The notes below the pieces were generated by a model. The model ran no database searches. It was not told where the DNA came from and saw nothing but the letters and a program-made list of their open reading frames with translations. This document shows positions 37,894 to 47,201 of a stretch of DNA of 64,000 nucleotides, piece after piece. How positions within the stretch are numbered: position 1 is the first letter of the stretch; each line of letters opens with the position of its first letter. Both the position numbers and the translations under genes were made by a program. Origin of the DNA: Kiritimatiellia bacterium (GTDB lineage: Bacteria > Verrucomicrobiota > Kiritimatiellia > RFP12 > UBA1067); assembly GCA_024694365.1 (NCBI GenBank), contig JAILJX010000004.1, forward strand, positions 1 through 64,000. Reading direction: 5' to 3'.

Positions 37894-39075
37894 CTATGAT
37901 TCCTCTCTGTGTAACGCCACGCTTTGTACCAGACCGAGGCAGCACATAACCGTGACGAGAAATGTGCGGCCAAGTGACAGAAACGGAAGCGGCAGTCCGG
38001 TTATGGGGACCAGGCCGATGGACATGCCGATATTGATGTATACATGGGCGAAGACGAGCGTGACGACGCCGAGAACCAGGAGGCGGCCGCGTCCATCCGA
38101 TGCCGAGAAGAGAGTGAAGAGGGTCGACACGCAGAGAATGCCGTAAAGCGCAAGAAGAAAGAGCGAGCCTTTCACATACCCCATCTCTTCGGCCCACACG
38201 CAGAAAATGAAGTCGTTCATGCTTACTTTCGGCGGGAGCGTCCGTTCACGTATGGCCCCGCCGCGCCCCCAGCCCGCGCCGTCGATGCCGCCGGCCGCTA
38301 TCGTTTTTTTCGCCTGGGCGAGATTGTAGCCGTCACCCTGGCTGTCTTCGGAGGGAAAGAGGAACGTCTTCACGCGGGCAACCTGGTGATCCTCCAGCGG
38401 AGTGTATTTGAGTATGGCTTCACGCCGCGCCGGAGGCGTTCCCGGACGCTCCGCCTCGTAGACTGCGCCGAGAACGGCGGTCGCCGCCACGGCGCCGCCG
38501 GCCAGAAGAAGCACCATCCCCTTGCGCCACACGCCGGCCGCCAAAAGCATGACCGTCACGGCAGGAAGGAGGGTAAGGGCGGTCCCTAGATCGGGCTCAA
38601 GCAGTATGAGACCGCACGGAACTGCCACAATCGCACAGGCAACGAGAAATCCGCGAAAGCGGAATTGCCCCGCGAACTGCTCGCCCTCCTGTCCATACAG
38701 ATGCGCCAGGCATGCGATAACGGCGAATTTCGCGGTCTCGCTCGGCTGGAAAAACCACAGCCACCGTCTCCCGCCGAACTGCTCGGAGCCGCAGAGAAGG
38801 ACAAGGGCGAGAAAGGCGAGAGCGACGCCGTACGCGGGGTAGGCCGTCCAGTCCAGGATTTTCCTGTAGTCAGAGAATGCCAATGCGAAATAGCAGACGA
38901 GACCGACGGCGGAAGTCCCGAGCATGACCTTCCATTTCCCCGCCATGGAGGCGGCGGCCGGATCCATTTCAGCGCGTGCGGCGCCGGCCGACGCCAGGAC
39001 GGAGGCGCCGACCGCGACAAGGGCGATCATCGACAAAAACGAAATCCAGTTGAACTCTCGGATGAAGCGGCGCAT
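37894..39075 (-). CDS. rodA: Rod-shape SEDS glycosyltransferase RodA
   Basis: 393 aa polytopic membrane protein that polymerises lipid II with PBP2. Start ATG 39075 overlaps the mrdA stop (TGATG). About 10 helices. SEDS motifs: QPSETAKFAV, LEPDLGTAL with the essential Asp, and the C-terminal GLPLPFLSLGRTFL, which differs from the usual PFxSYGGS. A FtsW role is less likely because it sits directly after PBP2 in the mre operon. Confidence 0.9.
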   Translation of the reverse strand: MRRFIREFNWISFLSMIALVAVGASVLASAGAARAEMDPAAASMAGKWKVMLGTSAVGLVCYFALAFSDYRKILDWTAYPAYGVALAFLALVLLCGSEQFGGRRWLWFFQPSETAKFAVIACLAHLYGQEGEQFAGQFRFRGFLVACAIVAVPCGLILLEPDLGTALTLLPAVTVMLLAAGVWRKGMVLLLAGGAVAATAVLGAVYEAERPGTPPARREAILKYTPLEDHQVARVKTFLFPSEDSQGDGYNLAQAKKTIAAGGIDGAGWGRGGAIRERTLPPKVSMNDFIFCVWAEEMGYVKGSLFLLALYGILCVSTLFTLFSASDGRGRLLVLGVVTLVFAHVYINIGMSIGLVPITGLPLPFLSLGRTFLVTVMCCLGLVQSVALHREES

Positions 39076-40871
39076 CACAGAGGCACCTCCCCGTAGAACG
39101 ACTTGAGGATTTCGCAGACTTTCGGCGCGGCCGTTCCGCCGCCGGATTCGCCGTTCTCGACAAGAAGCGCGAGCGCGACAGGCGATCGTCCCCGCGAAGT
39201 TCCGGTCGGTTCCGCATAGGCGATAAACCATGTATTCTTGCGCCTGCGCGCGCCTTCTCCGACTTCCGCCGTGCCGGTCTTACCGATGATGCGCGCGTCC
39301 ACACCCTTGCCTGCGAGGCGGCCCGTGCCGTCCGCCACGACGCGTCTCATCCCTTCGCGCACGACATCGAGATCCCGGCGCCGGAAATCCAGCGGGAAGG
39401 CGCGCGACGGCATGTCGAAATTGAAGTGAGGGGTCACAAGGCGTCCAGTGCCGAGCGCGCCCGCAACGCAAGCAAGCTGAAGCGGCGTCACCAGAAGCAT
39501 TCCCTGTCCGAGCGACATCTGGGCGAGATCGCCCGGATACCACTTGGTTCCATATCTTGCCAGCTTCCACTCTTCGTCCGGCACGACGCCAGGGGCGTCA
39601 GTCGGGAAATCCACGCCGGTGCGCTCGCCGAGCCCGAATTTGCGGGCGGCGGTCATGACTGCGTTAGTTCCGGCCTTTTGTCCGAGATTGCAGAAAAACG
39701 GATTGCAGCTGTCGCGCAAAGCGTGGATGACGTTCTCCGGGCCGTGGCCCCACGTGCGGCCGCAGCGTATGCGCATCCCGCCGAGTTCGTAGGCGCCCGA
39801 GCAGAGATACGTACTTTCCCTGGGCCATCCGGATTCAAGCCCCGCAAGTGCGGTGACGGGCTTGAAGGTGGAACCGGGGGGGTACGTGCCTGCGGTCGCG
39901 CGGTTGAGGAGAGGTTTGGCCGGATCGTTCCTCAGACGGTCGTACACCGCCGAGGTCAGTACGGGCACGAAGTCGTTCAAATCGTACGAAGGGGCGCTCG
40001 CGCACGCAAGGATTGCTCCGTCTCTCGGATCTATGGCGACGCATGCGCCCAGGCATCCGTCTAGCTGAGCCTCGACCGCGCGCTGCAGCGGAATGTCCAA
40101 TGTCAGCCGGAGATCGCATCCCGGCCCGGCCGGAACAAGCGTCTCGCGCGAGATGGTGCGCCCGCGAACATCGACCGTGAGGCGATCTTCGCCGGGTACG
40201 CTGCGCAGATAGCTGTCGTATTGATACTCCATCCCTTCGCGTCCGCGCAGCTCCTTTTCCCTGTAGCTTACACGCCTGCTGTCGGCGGCGGGCGGCACGT
40301 CGTCGCGCCGGACGCTCCCGATGACATGGGCGGCGAGAGATCCGCACGGATAGCGCCTTTCCGATTCCGGCCTGCAGACGAAACCCTGGTGTTCACACGA
40401 ATGTTCGCAGAAACGCGCCAGCTCCTCCTCGGAAAGATTGCGCCAAACGTCTACAGGCTTCACCTGGTCGCGCTTAAGCTGCGCGGAAAAGTAGGCAAGT
40501 GCATCTTCGCCAGACCCGCAAAGCGAAGGCCTGCCGATCACCGGCTCCAGCGCGAAGACGGCCGCGACCATGTTGGCTTCGACGGTTTCACCGGACTTTT
40601 TCGGACGGAACGCGCCGGGATCGGCCTTCACTACCAGCGACAGGACGTTCTCGGCGAGCGGAGATCCGTTTCTGTCGAGAATCCTTCCGCGCAGGCCGCC
40701 GGTGCGCACTACCCTTGAGTAGCGTCGCGGCTGCCGCTCGCTGGCAAGCCCAACCGACTCGCCCAGCTTTCCGGGCTGAAGGCGCACCGCCAAAAGCATG
40801 AAGCCTATAAGCATGAATGCGCTCATGAGGCAGAAAGAGACGTAAAGTCCGACGCGAAAATCATTTTTCAT
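39075..40871 (-). CDS. mrdA: Penicillin-binding protein 2 (rod-shape transpeptidase)
   Basis: 598 aa. One N-terminal membrane helix (residues about 8-30), PBP dimerisation domain with RGRILDRNG, then the transpeptidase domain: SxxK as STFK (Ser334), SxN as SCN, and KTG as GKTGTAE. Cross-links side-wall peptidoglycan with RodA. Start ATG 40871 overlaps mreD by 11 bases; 16 codons of open frame upstream are rejected. Confidence 0.94.
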   Translation of the reverse strand: MKNDFRVGLYVSFCLMSAFMLIGFMLLAVRLQPGKLGESVGLASERQPRRYSRVVRTGGLRGRILDRNGSPLAENVLSLVVKADPGAFRPKKSGETVEANMVAAVFALEPVIGRPSLCGSGEDALAYFSAQLKRDQVKPVDVWRNLSEEELARFCEHSCEHQGFVCRPESERRYPCGSLAAHVIGSVRRDDVPPAADSRRVSYREKELRGREGMEYQYDSYLRSVPGEDRLTVDVRGRTISRETLVPAGPGCDLRLTLDIPLQRAVEAQLDGCLGACVAIDPRDGAILACASAPSYDLNDFVPVLTSAVYDRLRNDPAKPLLNRATAGTYPPGSTFKPVTALAGLESGWPRESTYLCSGAYELGGMRIRCGRTWGHGPENVIHALRDSCNPFFCNLGQKAGTNAVMTAARKFGLGERTGVDFPTDAPGVVPDEEWKLARYGTKWYPGDLAQMSLGQGMLLVTPLQLACVAGALGTGRLVTPHFNFDMPSRAFPLDFRRRDLDVVREGMRRVVADGTGRLAGKGVDARIIGKTGTAEVGEGARRRKNTWFIAYAEPTGTSRGRSPVALALLVENGESGGGTAAPKVCEILKSFYGEVPL

Positions 40872-41319
40872 CGACCGCCGCCTTTCCGTCAACCCATGAC
40901 AGGACCAGATGCACCGCAAGAAGCGTCGCAGCCCCTACCGGTAGCGCCGCGAACATTCTCGCGAATATGTTCCCCGGCAGGTCCTGTCCGAGCCATATCC
41001 AAAGCCATAACTGATATACCACGTACGCCGGAGCGGCGCAGGCCAGCGGGAGCTTGAATCCGCGCATCAGCGCCGCAACTGCGGCGAAAAACGCTATGCT
41101 CACCGCATACGGCAGGGCGCACAGGGCATCTTCCGCAGCACCTGCCGCAAGAGCGAACAGCATTCCGGCAACAGGGGCGCGCCTTACGGCGAAATATGCC
41201 GATGCGGAAAGCAGAACCGGAATTCCGACCGAAAGCAACCTCGGCAAAAGCTCCTCCGCCGCCCCGCCGACGGCAAGGGTGAAAAAAGCGATCGCAAGCT
41301 GGATGAAATCCCTTTTCAC
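40861..41319 (-). CDS. mreD: Rod shape-determining protein MreD
   Basis: 152 aa, almost wholly hydrophobic with about five membrane helices, as expected for MreD. Identification leans on order (mreC before, PBP2 after) and size because sequence is poorly conserved. ATGA overlap with mreC and 11-base overlap with mrdA. Confidence 0.82.
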   Translation of the reverse strand: MKRDFIQLAIAFFTLAVGGAAEELLPRLLSVGIPVLLSASAYFAVRRAPVAGMLFALAAGAAEDALCALPYAVSIAFFAAVAALMRGFKLPLACAAPAYVVYQLWLWIWLGQDLPGNIFARMFAALPVGAATLLAVHLVLSWVDGKAAVDEK

Positions 41320-42137
41320 TTTATCATGCGGATGAATACGTCTTCAAGGAGAGACATGTCGACAGCGGTGCGAAGCCTGCCCTCGAGCTCCAGCGCAGCT
41401 CCATCGGCCGCGCCGTTCCCGCCTCTGGCGCCATTAGGCGCGGAGAAACCTTCGAAAAACCCCACGGTTATGCCGTCCGGGAACACCCCGCCCATGCCCG
41501 AGGTCTCAAGCATGGCTCCGGCATCGATTTTGCTTCCGGCCCTGACATGCTTCAGCGCAAGGGAAGAGTCGGATTCGCCGTTTGCGATGCCGTATACGGC
41601 GGGACGGGAACCGGATACGCGGCAGGACACCTGCAATGTCGGATCTGTCACGAGGAGTACATCGGCGGTATGGGGAGTCACGGAGACGACCCGGCCGACA
41701 AGCCCCGACGGAACCGCAACCGCAGCGCCGGCCTCCACTCCGTCGAAAGACCCCTTTGCAATGCGTATCGTGTTGCGGGCGGTCGCCGCTCCGCCGCCGG
41801 ATGACAGCACTTCGGCTGCCTCCCACATCCCTGGTTCGCGGGCGGCGAATCTCAAATCGCGGCGCATGCGGTCGTTATCCGCCGCAAGCCTTTCGTTGTC
41901 ATGCCTGACCATTTCCAGCGCCGCCACATCGCGCCTGAGCCGGACGTTCTCCGCGGCCGCCTCCACACCATGCCAAAGACCATGCCAGCGTGATGCGATT
42001 TTGCGGACGAAAGAGGACTTCGCGTTCTCCACGGGCCATGCGGCCTCGACCGGCGCCGCACGGAAAAAGGCGACAACCAAAACTCCGAGCACCGCCGCGG
42101 CGATGACCGTCACTGTCGATTTAGCATTCTGCCTCAC
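41316..42137 (-). CDS. mreC: Rod shape-determining protein MreC
   Basis: 273 aa bitopic protein: membrane helix at residues about 10-28, coiled coil near 55-100 (LRRDVAALEMVRHDNERLA), then the beta-domain with GLVGRVVSVTPHTADVLLVTDP, the MreC core motif. Scaffold between MreB and PBP2/RodA. 39 bases after mreB. Confidence 0.93.
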   Translation of the reverse strand: MRQNAKSTVTVIAAAVLGVLVVAFFRAAPVEAAWPVENAKSSFVRKIASRWHGLWHGVEAAAENVRLRRDVAALEMVRHDNERLAADNDRMRRDLRFAAREPGMWEAAEVLSSGGGAATARNTIRIAKGSFDGVEAGAAVAVPSGLVGRVVSVTPHTADVLLVTDPTLQVSCRVSGSRPAVYGIANGESDSSLALKHVRAGSKIDAGAMLETSGMGGVFPDGITVGFFEGFSAPNGARGGNGAADGAALELEGRLRTAVDMSLLEDVFIRMIK

Positions 42138-42176
42138 TGCCGCAAATCCCTTTCCGCGGGATTTGCCTCGGACGCC

Positions 42177-43220
42177 TTACCCTTCGCGTTTGTTCTTCGC
42201 GAGGAAATCAAGCTCGTTCATCACGACGCCTGTGCCTTCCGCGACGGCTGAGAGCGGATCGTCCGCTATCGTCACGGGAAGCCCCGTCTGCGCCGCCAAA
42301 AGCCTGTCAAGACCGCGAAGCTGCGAGCTCCCGCCCGACAGCACAAGCCCGCGGTCAACAAGGTCCGCCGCCAACTCCGGTTCGCATTTGTCCAGCGTGG
42401 ATCTCACTGCATCCACGATTTGACTCACCGGATCCTTCAGAGCGTCCCTGATTTCCTCCGAGGTTATCGTAAGTGTCTTCGGCAACCCCGCCACAATGTC
42501 TCTGCCTCTGATTTCAAGTTTCTTCTCCTCATCCATCGGATAAGCGCTGCCGATTTCGATTTTTATCCATTCGGCCATGCGCTCGCCGATGAGGAGATTG
42601 TATACCCGCTGCACGTATTTCATGATGCACTCGTCCATGGCATCGCCGCCCGCCGCGCGGGCGGAATAGCTGTGCACGATGCCGGCGAGCGATATGATCG
42701 CCACTTCACACGTACCGCCGCCGATGTCCACTATCATCGAGCCGGCCGGTTCGGAGACGGGCAACCCGACCCCGATCGCAGCCGCCATCGGCTCTTCGAT
42801 CAAAAACACCTTGCCCGCCCCGGCCTGATGCGCCGCATCCTCCACCGCGCGCTTCTCAACCTCCGTGATGCCGCTTGGCACCGCTATCACCATCCTCGGG
42901 CGCGCAGCCTTCATGTTGGACCATATGTGACGCGGGCGCACTTTGTTTATGAAGTAGGCTATCATCGCCTCCGTAATGTCAAAATCGGCTATGACGCCAG
43001 ACTTCATCGGGCGGATGGCGACGATATTGCCTGGCGTGCGGCCAAGCATCCGCCTCGCCTCTTCGCCGACCGCAAGCACCCTTTTGGACCCGGCCTGTAT
43101 CGCGACTACGGAAGGCTCGCGCAAAACGATGCCGCGATCCTTGGCGTAGACAAGCGAGTTCGCCGTGCCAAGATCGATGCCGATATCCATCGAGAAGAGA
43201 GACTTTAGTTTTCCGAACAT
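42177..43220 (-). CDS. mreB: Rod shape-determining actin MreB
   Basis: 347 aa bacterial actin. Phosphate-1 DIGIDLGTANSLVY, phosphate-2 and connect regions SMIVDIGGGTCEVAIISL, adenosine loop VLSGGSSQLRGL. Forms membrane-bound filaments guiding wall synthesis. Head of the eight-gene operon mreB-mreC-mreD-mrdA-rodA-rng-luxS-ABC-F, with a near-consensus promoter. Confidence 0.97.
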   Translation of the reverse strand: MFGKLKSLFSMDIGIDLGTANSLVYAKDRGIVLREPSVVAIQAGSKRVLAVGEEARRMLGRTPGNIVAIRPMKSGVIADFDITEAMIAYFINKVRPRHIWSNMKAARPRMVIAVPSGITEVEKRAVEDAAHQAGAGKVFLIEEPMAAAIGVGLPVSEPAGSMIVDIGGGTCEVAIISLAGIVHSYSARAAGGDAMDECIMKYVQRVYNLLIGERMAEWIKIEIGSAYPMDEEKKLEIRGRDIVAGLPKTLTITSEEIRDALKDPVSQIVDAVRSTLDKCEPELAADLVDRGLVLSGGSSQLRGLDRLLAAQTGLPVTIADDPLSAVAEGTGVVMNELDFLAKNKREG

Positions 43221-43254
43221 GTCCGCGTACTTTCCGTTTTTTCAGTTTGGTGAT

Positions 43255-43283
43255 ATTTTATGCGATTTTAGCCGAATTGTCAA
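43255..43283 (-). promoter_or_regulatory. Promoter of the mreB operon
   Basis: TTGACA (43278-43283), 17-base spacer, TAAAAT (43255-43260) on the minus strand. The best -35 in the window. It overlaps the lysC stop codon. Leader of about 28 bases before mreB. Confidence 0.75.
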
Positions 43284-44638
43284 CCGAAGAAAGCCGAATA
43301 AAGCGCGCGCACCGCCTTGTCCCTGTCTTGCTGACGGATGGCCAGCATAAAGCTTACTTCGCTCGACCCCTGATTGACCATCGACATCGAGACGCCGACA
43401 GACGCAAGCGCAAGGCAGGCTTTTGCGAGCATTCCTGGCGTATAGCACATGCCCTCGCCCACAACCATTATTATGGATATGTCCCTTTCTACGGAAACGT
43501 AGTCGGGCTTGAGCTCGCGCTGTATCGCCTGGATGACCTTGCGCTCCTTATCCTTGGGGAGAACCTTCCCCTTCACGACTATGCACTGCGAATCGACGCC
43601 CGAAGGCATATGCTCGTATGCAATGCCCTCGTTCTCAAGGACCTGCAGAAGCCGGCGGCCGAAGCCGACCTCACGGTTCATGAGATACTTCTCCACAACG
43701 ATGTTGCAGAAGTCGTCCGCGCTCGCGATCCCGACGACCGTCCCCGGAACCACGCGGCGCGACTGCTGAATCATCGTGCCGGGCTCGCCGGGATGGTTCG
43801 TGTTGCGTATGTTGATCGGAATGCGCGCGCGCACGGCGGGAATGACGGCTTCGTCCGCAAAAACCCCAAAACCGGCGTACGCGAGCTCGCGCATTTCGCG
43901 GTACGTCATGGTTGGAATGCCCTCGGAGACTTCGGGTACGATTCTTGGATCGACAGGATACACCGAATCGACATCGGTGAAATTTTCGTATACGTCCGCG
44001 CACACGGCCGCCGCCAGTATGGAGCCCGTGATGTCGCTCCCGCCGCGCGGAAATGTCGCGACCTTGCTGTCCTTGGTGTATCCGAAAAAGCCAGGATAGA
44101 TCACTATTCCGTCAAAATTCGAAAAAGCGCGGGAAAGGGTTGAATAGCTGGACGGGTCGAGCGTCGCATCTCCGAAGGGTCCGGTCAAGACCATGCCGGT
44201 GTCCCTGGGGCTTGCGTAGCGCGCCTTGCGTCCACGCGCGACAAACGCGACGGCCACCAGTTTCGCGTTGTTGTCCTCGCCCGAAGCTTTCATGAGATCC
44301 ATGAACTCGGCGGGCTCCAGCGACGACACCTTGGCGAGGCGGTCCATAAGGTCCATCTCGATAGTGCGGACGATTTCCCCGCCGAGCTTTAGAGAGTCGG
44401 CGATTTCGGCGTAGCGCTCCACCACGGCGCCGAACTGGCGGTCGGTATTCTCCCCTTTCAGCGCCGTCTCGGCAAGCTCTATCAGAAGATCGGTCACCTT
44501 CGTGTCGCCGGAGTGGCGTTTGCCGGGAGCGGAAACCACGACAAGACGTCGTGCTGGGTCTGCAAGAACTATGTCTATGACCTTGTTCAGCTGCGCAGCG
44601 TTCGCAAGAGAACTTCCGCCGAATTTGCAAACTTTCAT
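43280..44638 (-). CDS. lysC: Aspartate kinase
   Basis: 452 aa monofunctional aspartokinase, first step to lysine, threonine and methionine. N-terminal [10 protein letters not shown], substrate loop [15 protein letters not shown] site [26 protein letters not shown], followed by two ACT domains (about 310-450) that would bind end-product inhibitors, with [13 protein letters not shown]. 9 bases after hom, with AGGAG upstream; same transcript. Confidence 0.95.
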   Translation of the reverse strand: MKVCKFGGSSLANAAQLNKVIDIVLADPARRLVVVSAPGKRHSGDTKVTDLLIELAETALKGENTDRQFGAVVERYAEIADSLKLGGEIVRTIEMDLMDRLAKVSSLEPAEFMDLMKASGEDNNAKLVAVAFVARGRKARYASPRDTGMVLTGPFGDATLDPSSYSTLSRAFSNFDGIVIYPGFFGYTKDSKVATFPRGGSDITGSILAAAVCADVYENFTDVDSVYPVDPRIVPEVSEGIPTMTYREMRELAYAGFGVFADEAVIPAVRARIPINIRNTNHPGEPGTMIQQSRRVVPGTVVGIASADDFCNIVVEKYLMNREVGFGRRLLQVLENEGIAYEHMPSGVDSQCIVVKGKVLPKDKERKVIQAIQRELKPDYVSVERDISIIMVVGEGMCYTPGMLAKACLALASVGVSMSMVNQGSSEVSFMLAIRQQDRDKAVRALYSAFFG

Positions 44639-44647
44639 GTCGTCTCC

Positions 44648-45943
44648 TTACAGTACGCGAAGCGCCACGGGTTCCGCGCCGATGACGCCGGTCGCCTTTA
44701 TTTCGGCGATTGCGGTCATAAGATCGTTCGTTCTGGCCTTGTGGGTCAGGACGACCACGGGCACAGGCTGATTTCCGACCGAACCGGCCTTCTGCGAGGC
44801 GGCGTCCAGCGAAACGCCATGTCCGCCGAGAATGGACGCGATCGTGCCGAATGCCCCCGCCTTGTCGGCAACGAGAAACCGAATATAGAATTTCGACGAG
44901 ATTTCGCCCGCAGCGCGAAGCTTGACGGCTCCCTCGGCATAATCCGGCACGCCTCTTTCGTAGCGCGTCTCGCCATGGGCGATGTTTCTTGCGATGTCTC
45001 CAATGTCTCCGATGACGGTGGATGCCGTCGGTGCACGACCGGCGCCGCGTCCGTAGTACATCGTATAGTCGCTCATGTCGCCCTTGACCATCACGGCGTT
45101 GAACGCGTCGTTCACGCTCGAGAGCATATGGCTGAACGGAACAAGGGTCGGATGAACCCCGACCTCCACCTCGTCGCCCTGGCGGGTGACCGTCGCGAGA
45201 AGCTTGATCCTGTATCCGAAGTCTGCCGCATACCTTACGTCTTCGCCCGCAAGATTGCGTATGCCCTCCACCTGCACATCCGAGACGGCAGGCTGAAATC
45301 CGAACGCCAACGCCGCAAGAATGCACGCCTTGTGTGCAGTGTCGAAACCGTCTATGTCAAGAGAGGGGTTCGCTTCGGCGTAACCAAGCTTCTGCGCGTC
45401 CTTGAGGACCGCATCGAAAGGAAGACCCTCGTTCTCCATCCTCGTAAGGATGTAATTGCAAGTCCCGTTCAGGATTCCGTGGATCGATTCTATGGAATTG
45501 CCGGCGAGCCCCTCGCGAAGAACCCTGATGATCGGGATCCCACCGCCGACCGAGGCGCCGAAATATATGTCGACACCATTTGCCCTGGCCGTGTCGAATA
45601 TCTCTTTTCCGTGTTCGGCCAGCAGTTTCTTGTTGGCGGTAACGACGCATTTCTTCGCATTGAGCGCATCAAGCACGAATTTCTTGGCGATCCCGGTCCC
45701 GCCGATCGTCTCGACAACGATCGAAATCGCAGGGTCGGCTATGACGGCCGGCGCATCCGTCGTGAGAACGTCTGCCGGCACTTTGATGCCGCGGTCCGTC
45801 GTGATGTCAAGATCCGCAATCTTCTTGAGGGCGATGTCCACGCCGAGCCGCTTCGACATGACCTCGCGGTGGGAGAGGAGTCCGTCCGCGACGCCTGCGC
45901 CAACGGTGCCGAACCCGAGAATGCCTACTCCGATCTGTTTCAT
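44648..45943 (-). CDS. hom: Homoserine dehydrogenase
   Basis: 431 aa. Reduces aspartate semialdehyde to homoserine. Rossmann start [50 protein letters not shown], and a C-terminal ACT domain (about 350-430) for feedback control. Works with lysC directly downstream; asd is not in the window. 58 bases after tRNA-Ser(UGA). Confidence 0.96.
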   Translation of the reverse strand: MKQIGVGILGFGTVGAGVADGLLSHREVMSKRLGVDIALKKIADLDITTDRGIKVPADVLTTDAPAVIADPAISIVVETIGGTGIAKKFVLDALNAKKCVVTANKKLLAEHGKEIFDTARANGVDIYFGASVGGGIPIIRVLREGLAGNSIESIHGILNGTCNYILTRMENEGLPFDAVLKDAQKLGYAEANPSLDIDGFDTAHKACILAALAFGFQPAVSDVQVEGIRNLAGEDVRYAADFGYRIKLLATVTRQGDEVEVGVHPTLVPFSHMLSSVNDAFNAVMVKGDMSDYTMYYGRGAGRAPTASTVIGDIGDIARNIAHGETRYERGVPDYAEGAVKLRAAGEISSKFYIRFLVADKAGAFGTIASILGGHGVSLDAASQKAGSVGNQPVPVVVLTHKARTNDLMTAIAEIKATGVIGAEPVALRVL

Positions 45944-46001
45944 TTATCCGTACGCTTCTTTCTCTTCGTTTCGTTTCTTCGTTATCTTCCCCCGCACACC
46001 A

Positions 46002-46089
46002 TGGCGGAGAGGGAGGGATTCGAACCCCCGGACCCTTTCGGGTCAACGGTTTTCAAGACCGCCGCGATCGACCGCTCCGCCACCTCTCC
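46002..46089 (-). tRNA. tRNA-Ser (anticodon UGA)
   Basis: 88 bases including encoded CCA. Acceptor GGAGAGG with CCTCTCC, D-arm GGCGGAGCGGTCGATCGC, anticodon loop CTTGAAA, variable arm GACCCGAAAGGGTC, T-arm GGGTTCGAATCCC. Lies 20 bases after recA with no promoter seen in between, so it is likely processed from the recA-hom-lysC transcript or has a promoter inside recA. Confidence 0.97.
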
Positions 46090-46109
46090 GCTTCTTGAAA
46101 TCCATGTTC

Positions 46110-47147
46110 CTATTTCTTCTTGGCGAGCGCCGGATTCACCGGCGTGGTTTTGACGAGCTCGACGATCTTGGCCGTGACTTCGGGATTCGCCTTGAGATAT
46201 TCGATCGTCGCGAGCGATCCCTGCGCAAGCTGCTCGTCACCGAACGAAAGCCAACTGCCTCGCTTCTCGACGATTCCCCGCGAAAGCGCCGCATCGAGCA
46301 CCGATCCCTCGTAGGATATGCCGCAGGTGTAGAGTATGTCGAACTCCGCTTCGGTGAAGGGAGGCGCGACCTTGTTTTTCACGACTTTTACGCGCGTACG
46401 GTTTCCGACGACCTGTCCGGACGTATTTTTGATCGCCCCGATCCTCTGAACCTGCAGACGCACGGAAGCGTAGAACTTGAGGGCCTTGCCGCCGGGGGTC
46501 GTCTCGGGATTGCCGAACATGACGCCTATCTTCTCGCGGACCTGGTTCGTGAAGATGCAGAGAGTCTTCGTCTGGGCGAGAACGCTCGTAAGCTTGCGCA
46601 TCGCCTGGGACATGAGACGGGCCTGCAGGCCCATGTGGCTGTCGCCCATGTTGCCGTCTATCTCCGCCTGCGGAGTGAGCGCGGCGACGGAATCGACGAC
46701 GATGACGTCAAGCGCGCCCGACTTGCACAGCTGCTCGCATATTGTAAGCGCCTCTTCTCCGCTGTTCGGCTGGGAGACGATCAGATTCTCCAGGTCCACG
46801 CCGATCTTCTTCGCGTAGCCGGGATCCAGAGCATGTTCCGCATCGATGAACGCAGCGGTTCCTCCGGCCTTCTGCGCGTTGGCGACCACATGAAGCGCAA
46901 GTGTCGTCTTTCCGGACGATTCCTGCCCGTAACACTCGACCACTCGACCGCGCGGGAGACCGCCCACGCCAAGAGCCATGTCCAGTGAAAGCGCTCCTGT
47001 GGAGATGACCGGTATGTCCTCGATCTCTCTGTCGCCGAGGCGCATGATCGACATTTCGCCGAACTCTTTGCGGATCTGGCTCATGACCGCATCGAGAGCG
47101 GTGTTGCCGGTTGTCGTCTTCTTGGGTTCTTTTGTTTCTTTTGCCAT
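46110..47147 (-). CDS. recA: Recombinase RecA
   Basis: 345 aa ATPase that forms filaments on single-stranded DNA for recombination and repair. Walker [10 protein letters not shown], Walker [10 protein letters not shown], loop L1 near [15 protein letters not shown], loop L2 region [21 protein letters not shown]. Short C-terminus ending ALAKKK. I see no LexA-type palindrome in the 54 bases before it. Confidence 0.98.
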   Translation of the reverse strand: MAKETKEPKKTTTGNTALDAVMSQIRKEFGEMSIMRLGDREIEDIPVISTGALSLDMALGVGGLPRGRVVECYGQESSGKTTLALHVVANAQKAGGTAAFIDAEHALDPGYAKKIGVDLENLIVSQPNSGEEALTICEQLCKSGALDVIVVDSVAALTPQAEIDGNMGDSHMGLQARLMSQAMRKLTSVLAQTKTLCIFTNQVREKIGVMFGNPETTPGGKALKFYASVRLQVQRIGAIKNTSGQVVGNRTRVKVVKNKVAPPFTEAEFDILYTCGISYEGSVLDAALSRGIVEKRGSWLSFGDEQLAQGSLATIEYLKANPEVTAKIVELVKTTPVNPALAKKK

Positions 47148-47201
47148 GGTTGGATTTCAGATGATGATCGTTTCGGTGTTTGTCCAGTTACCGTCGCGCC
47201 G

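Noticed and set aside
47148-47201. SOS (LexA) box before recA
   Set aside because: No inverted GAAC/GTTC or CTG-N10-CAG type site is seen in the gap; damage control of recA cannot be supported.
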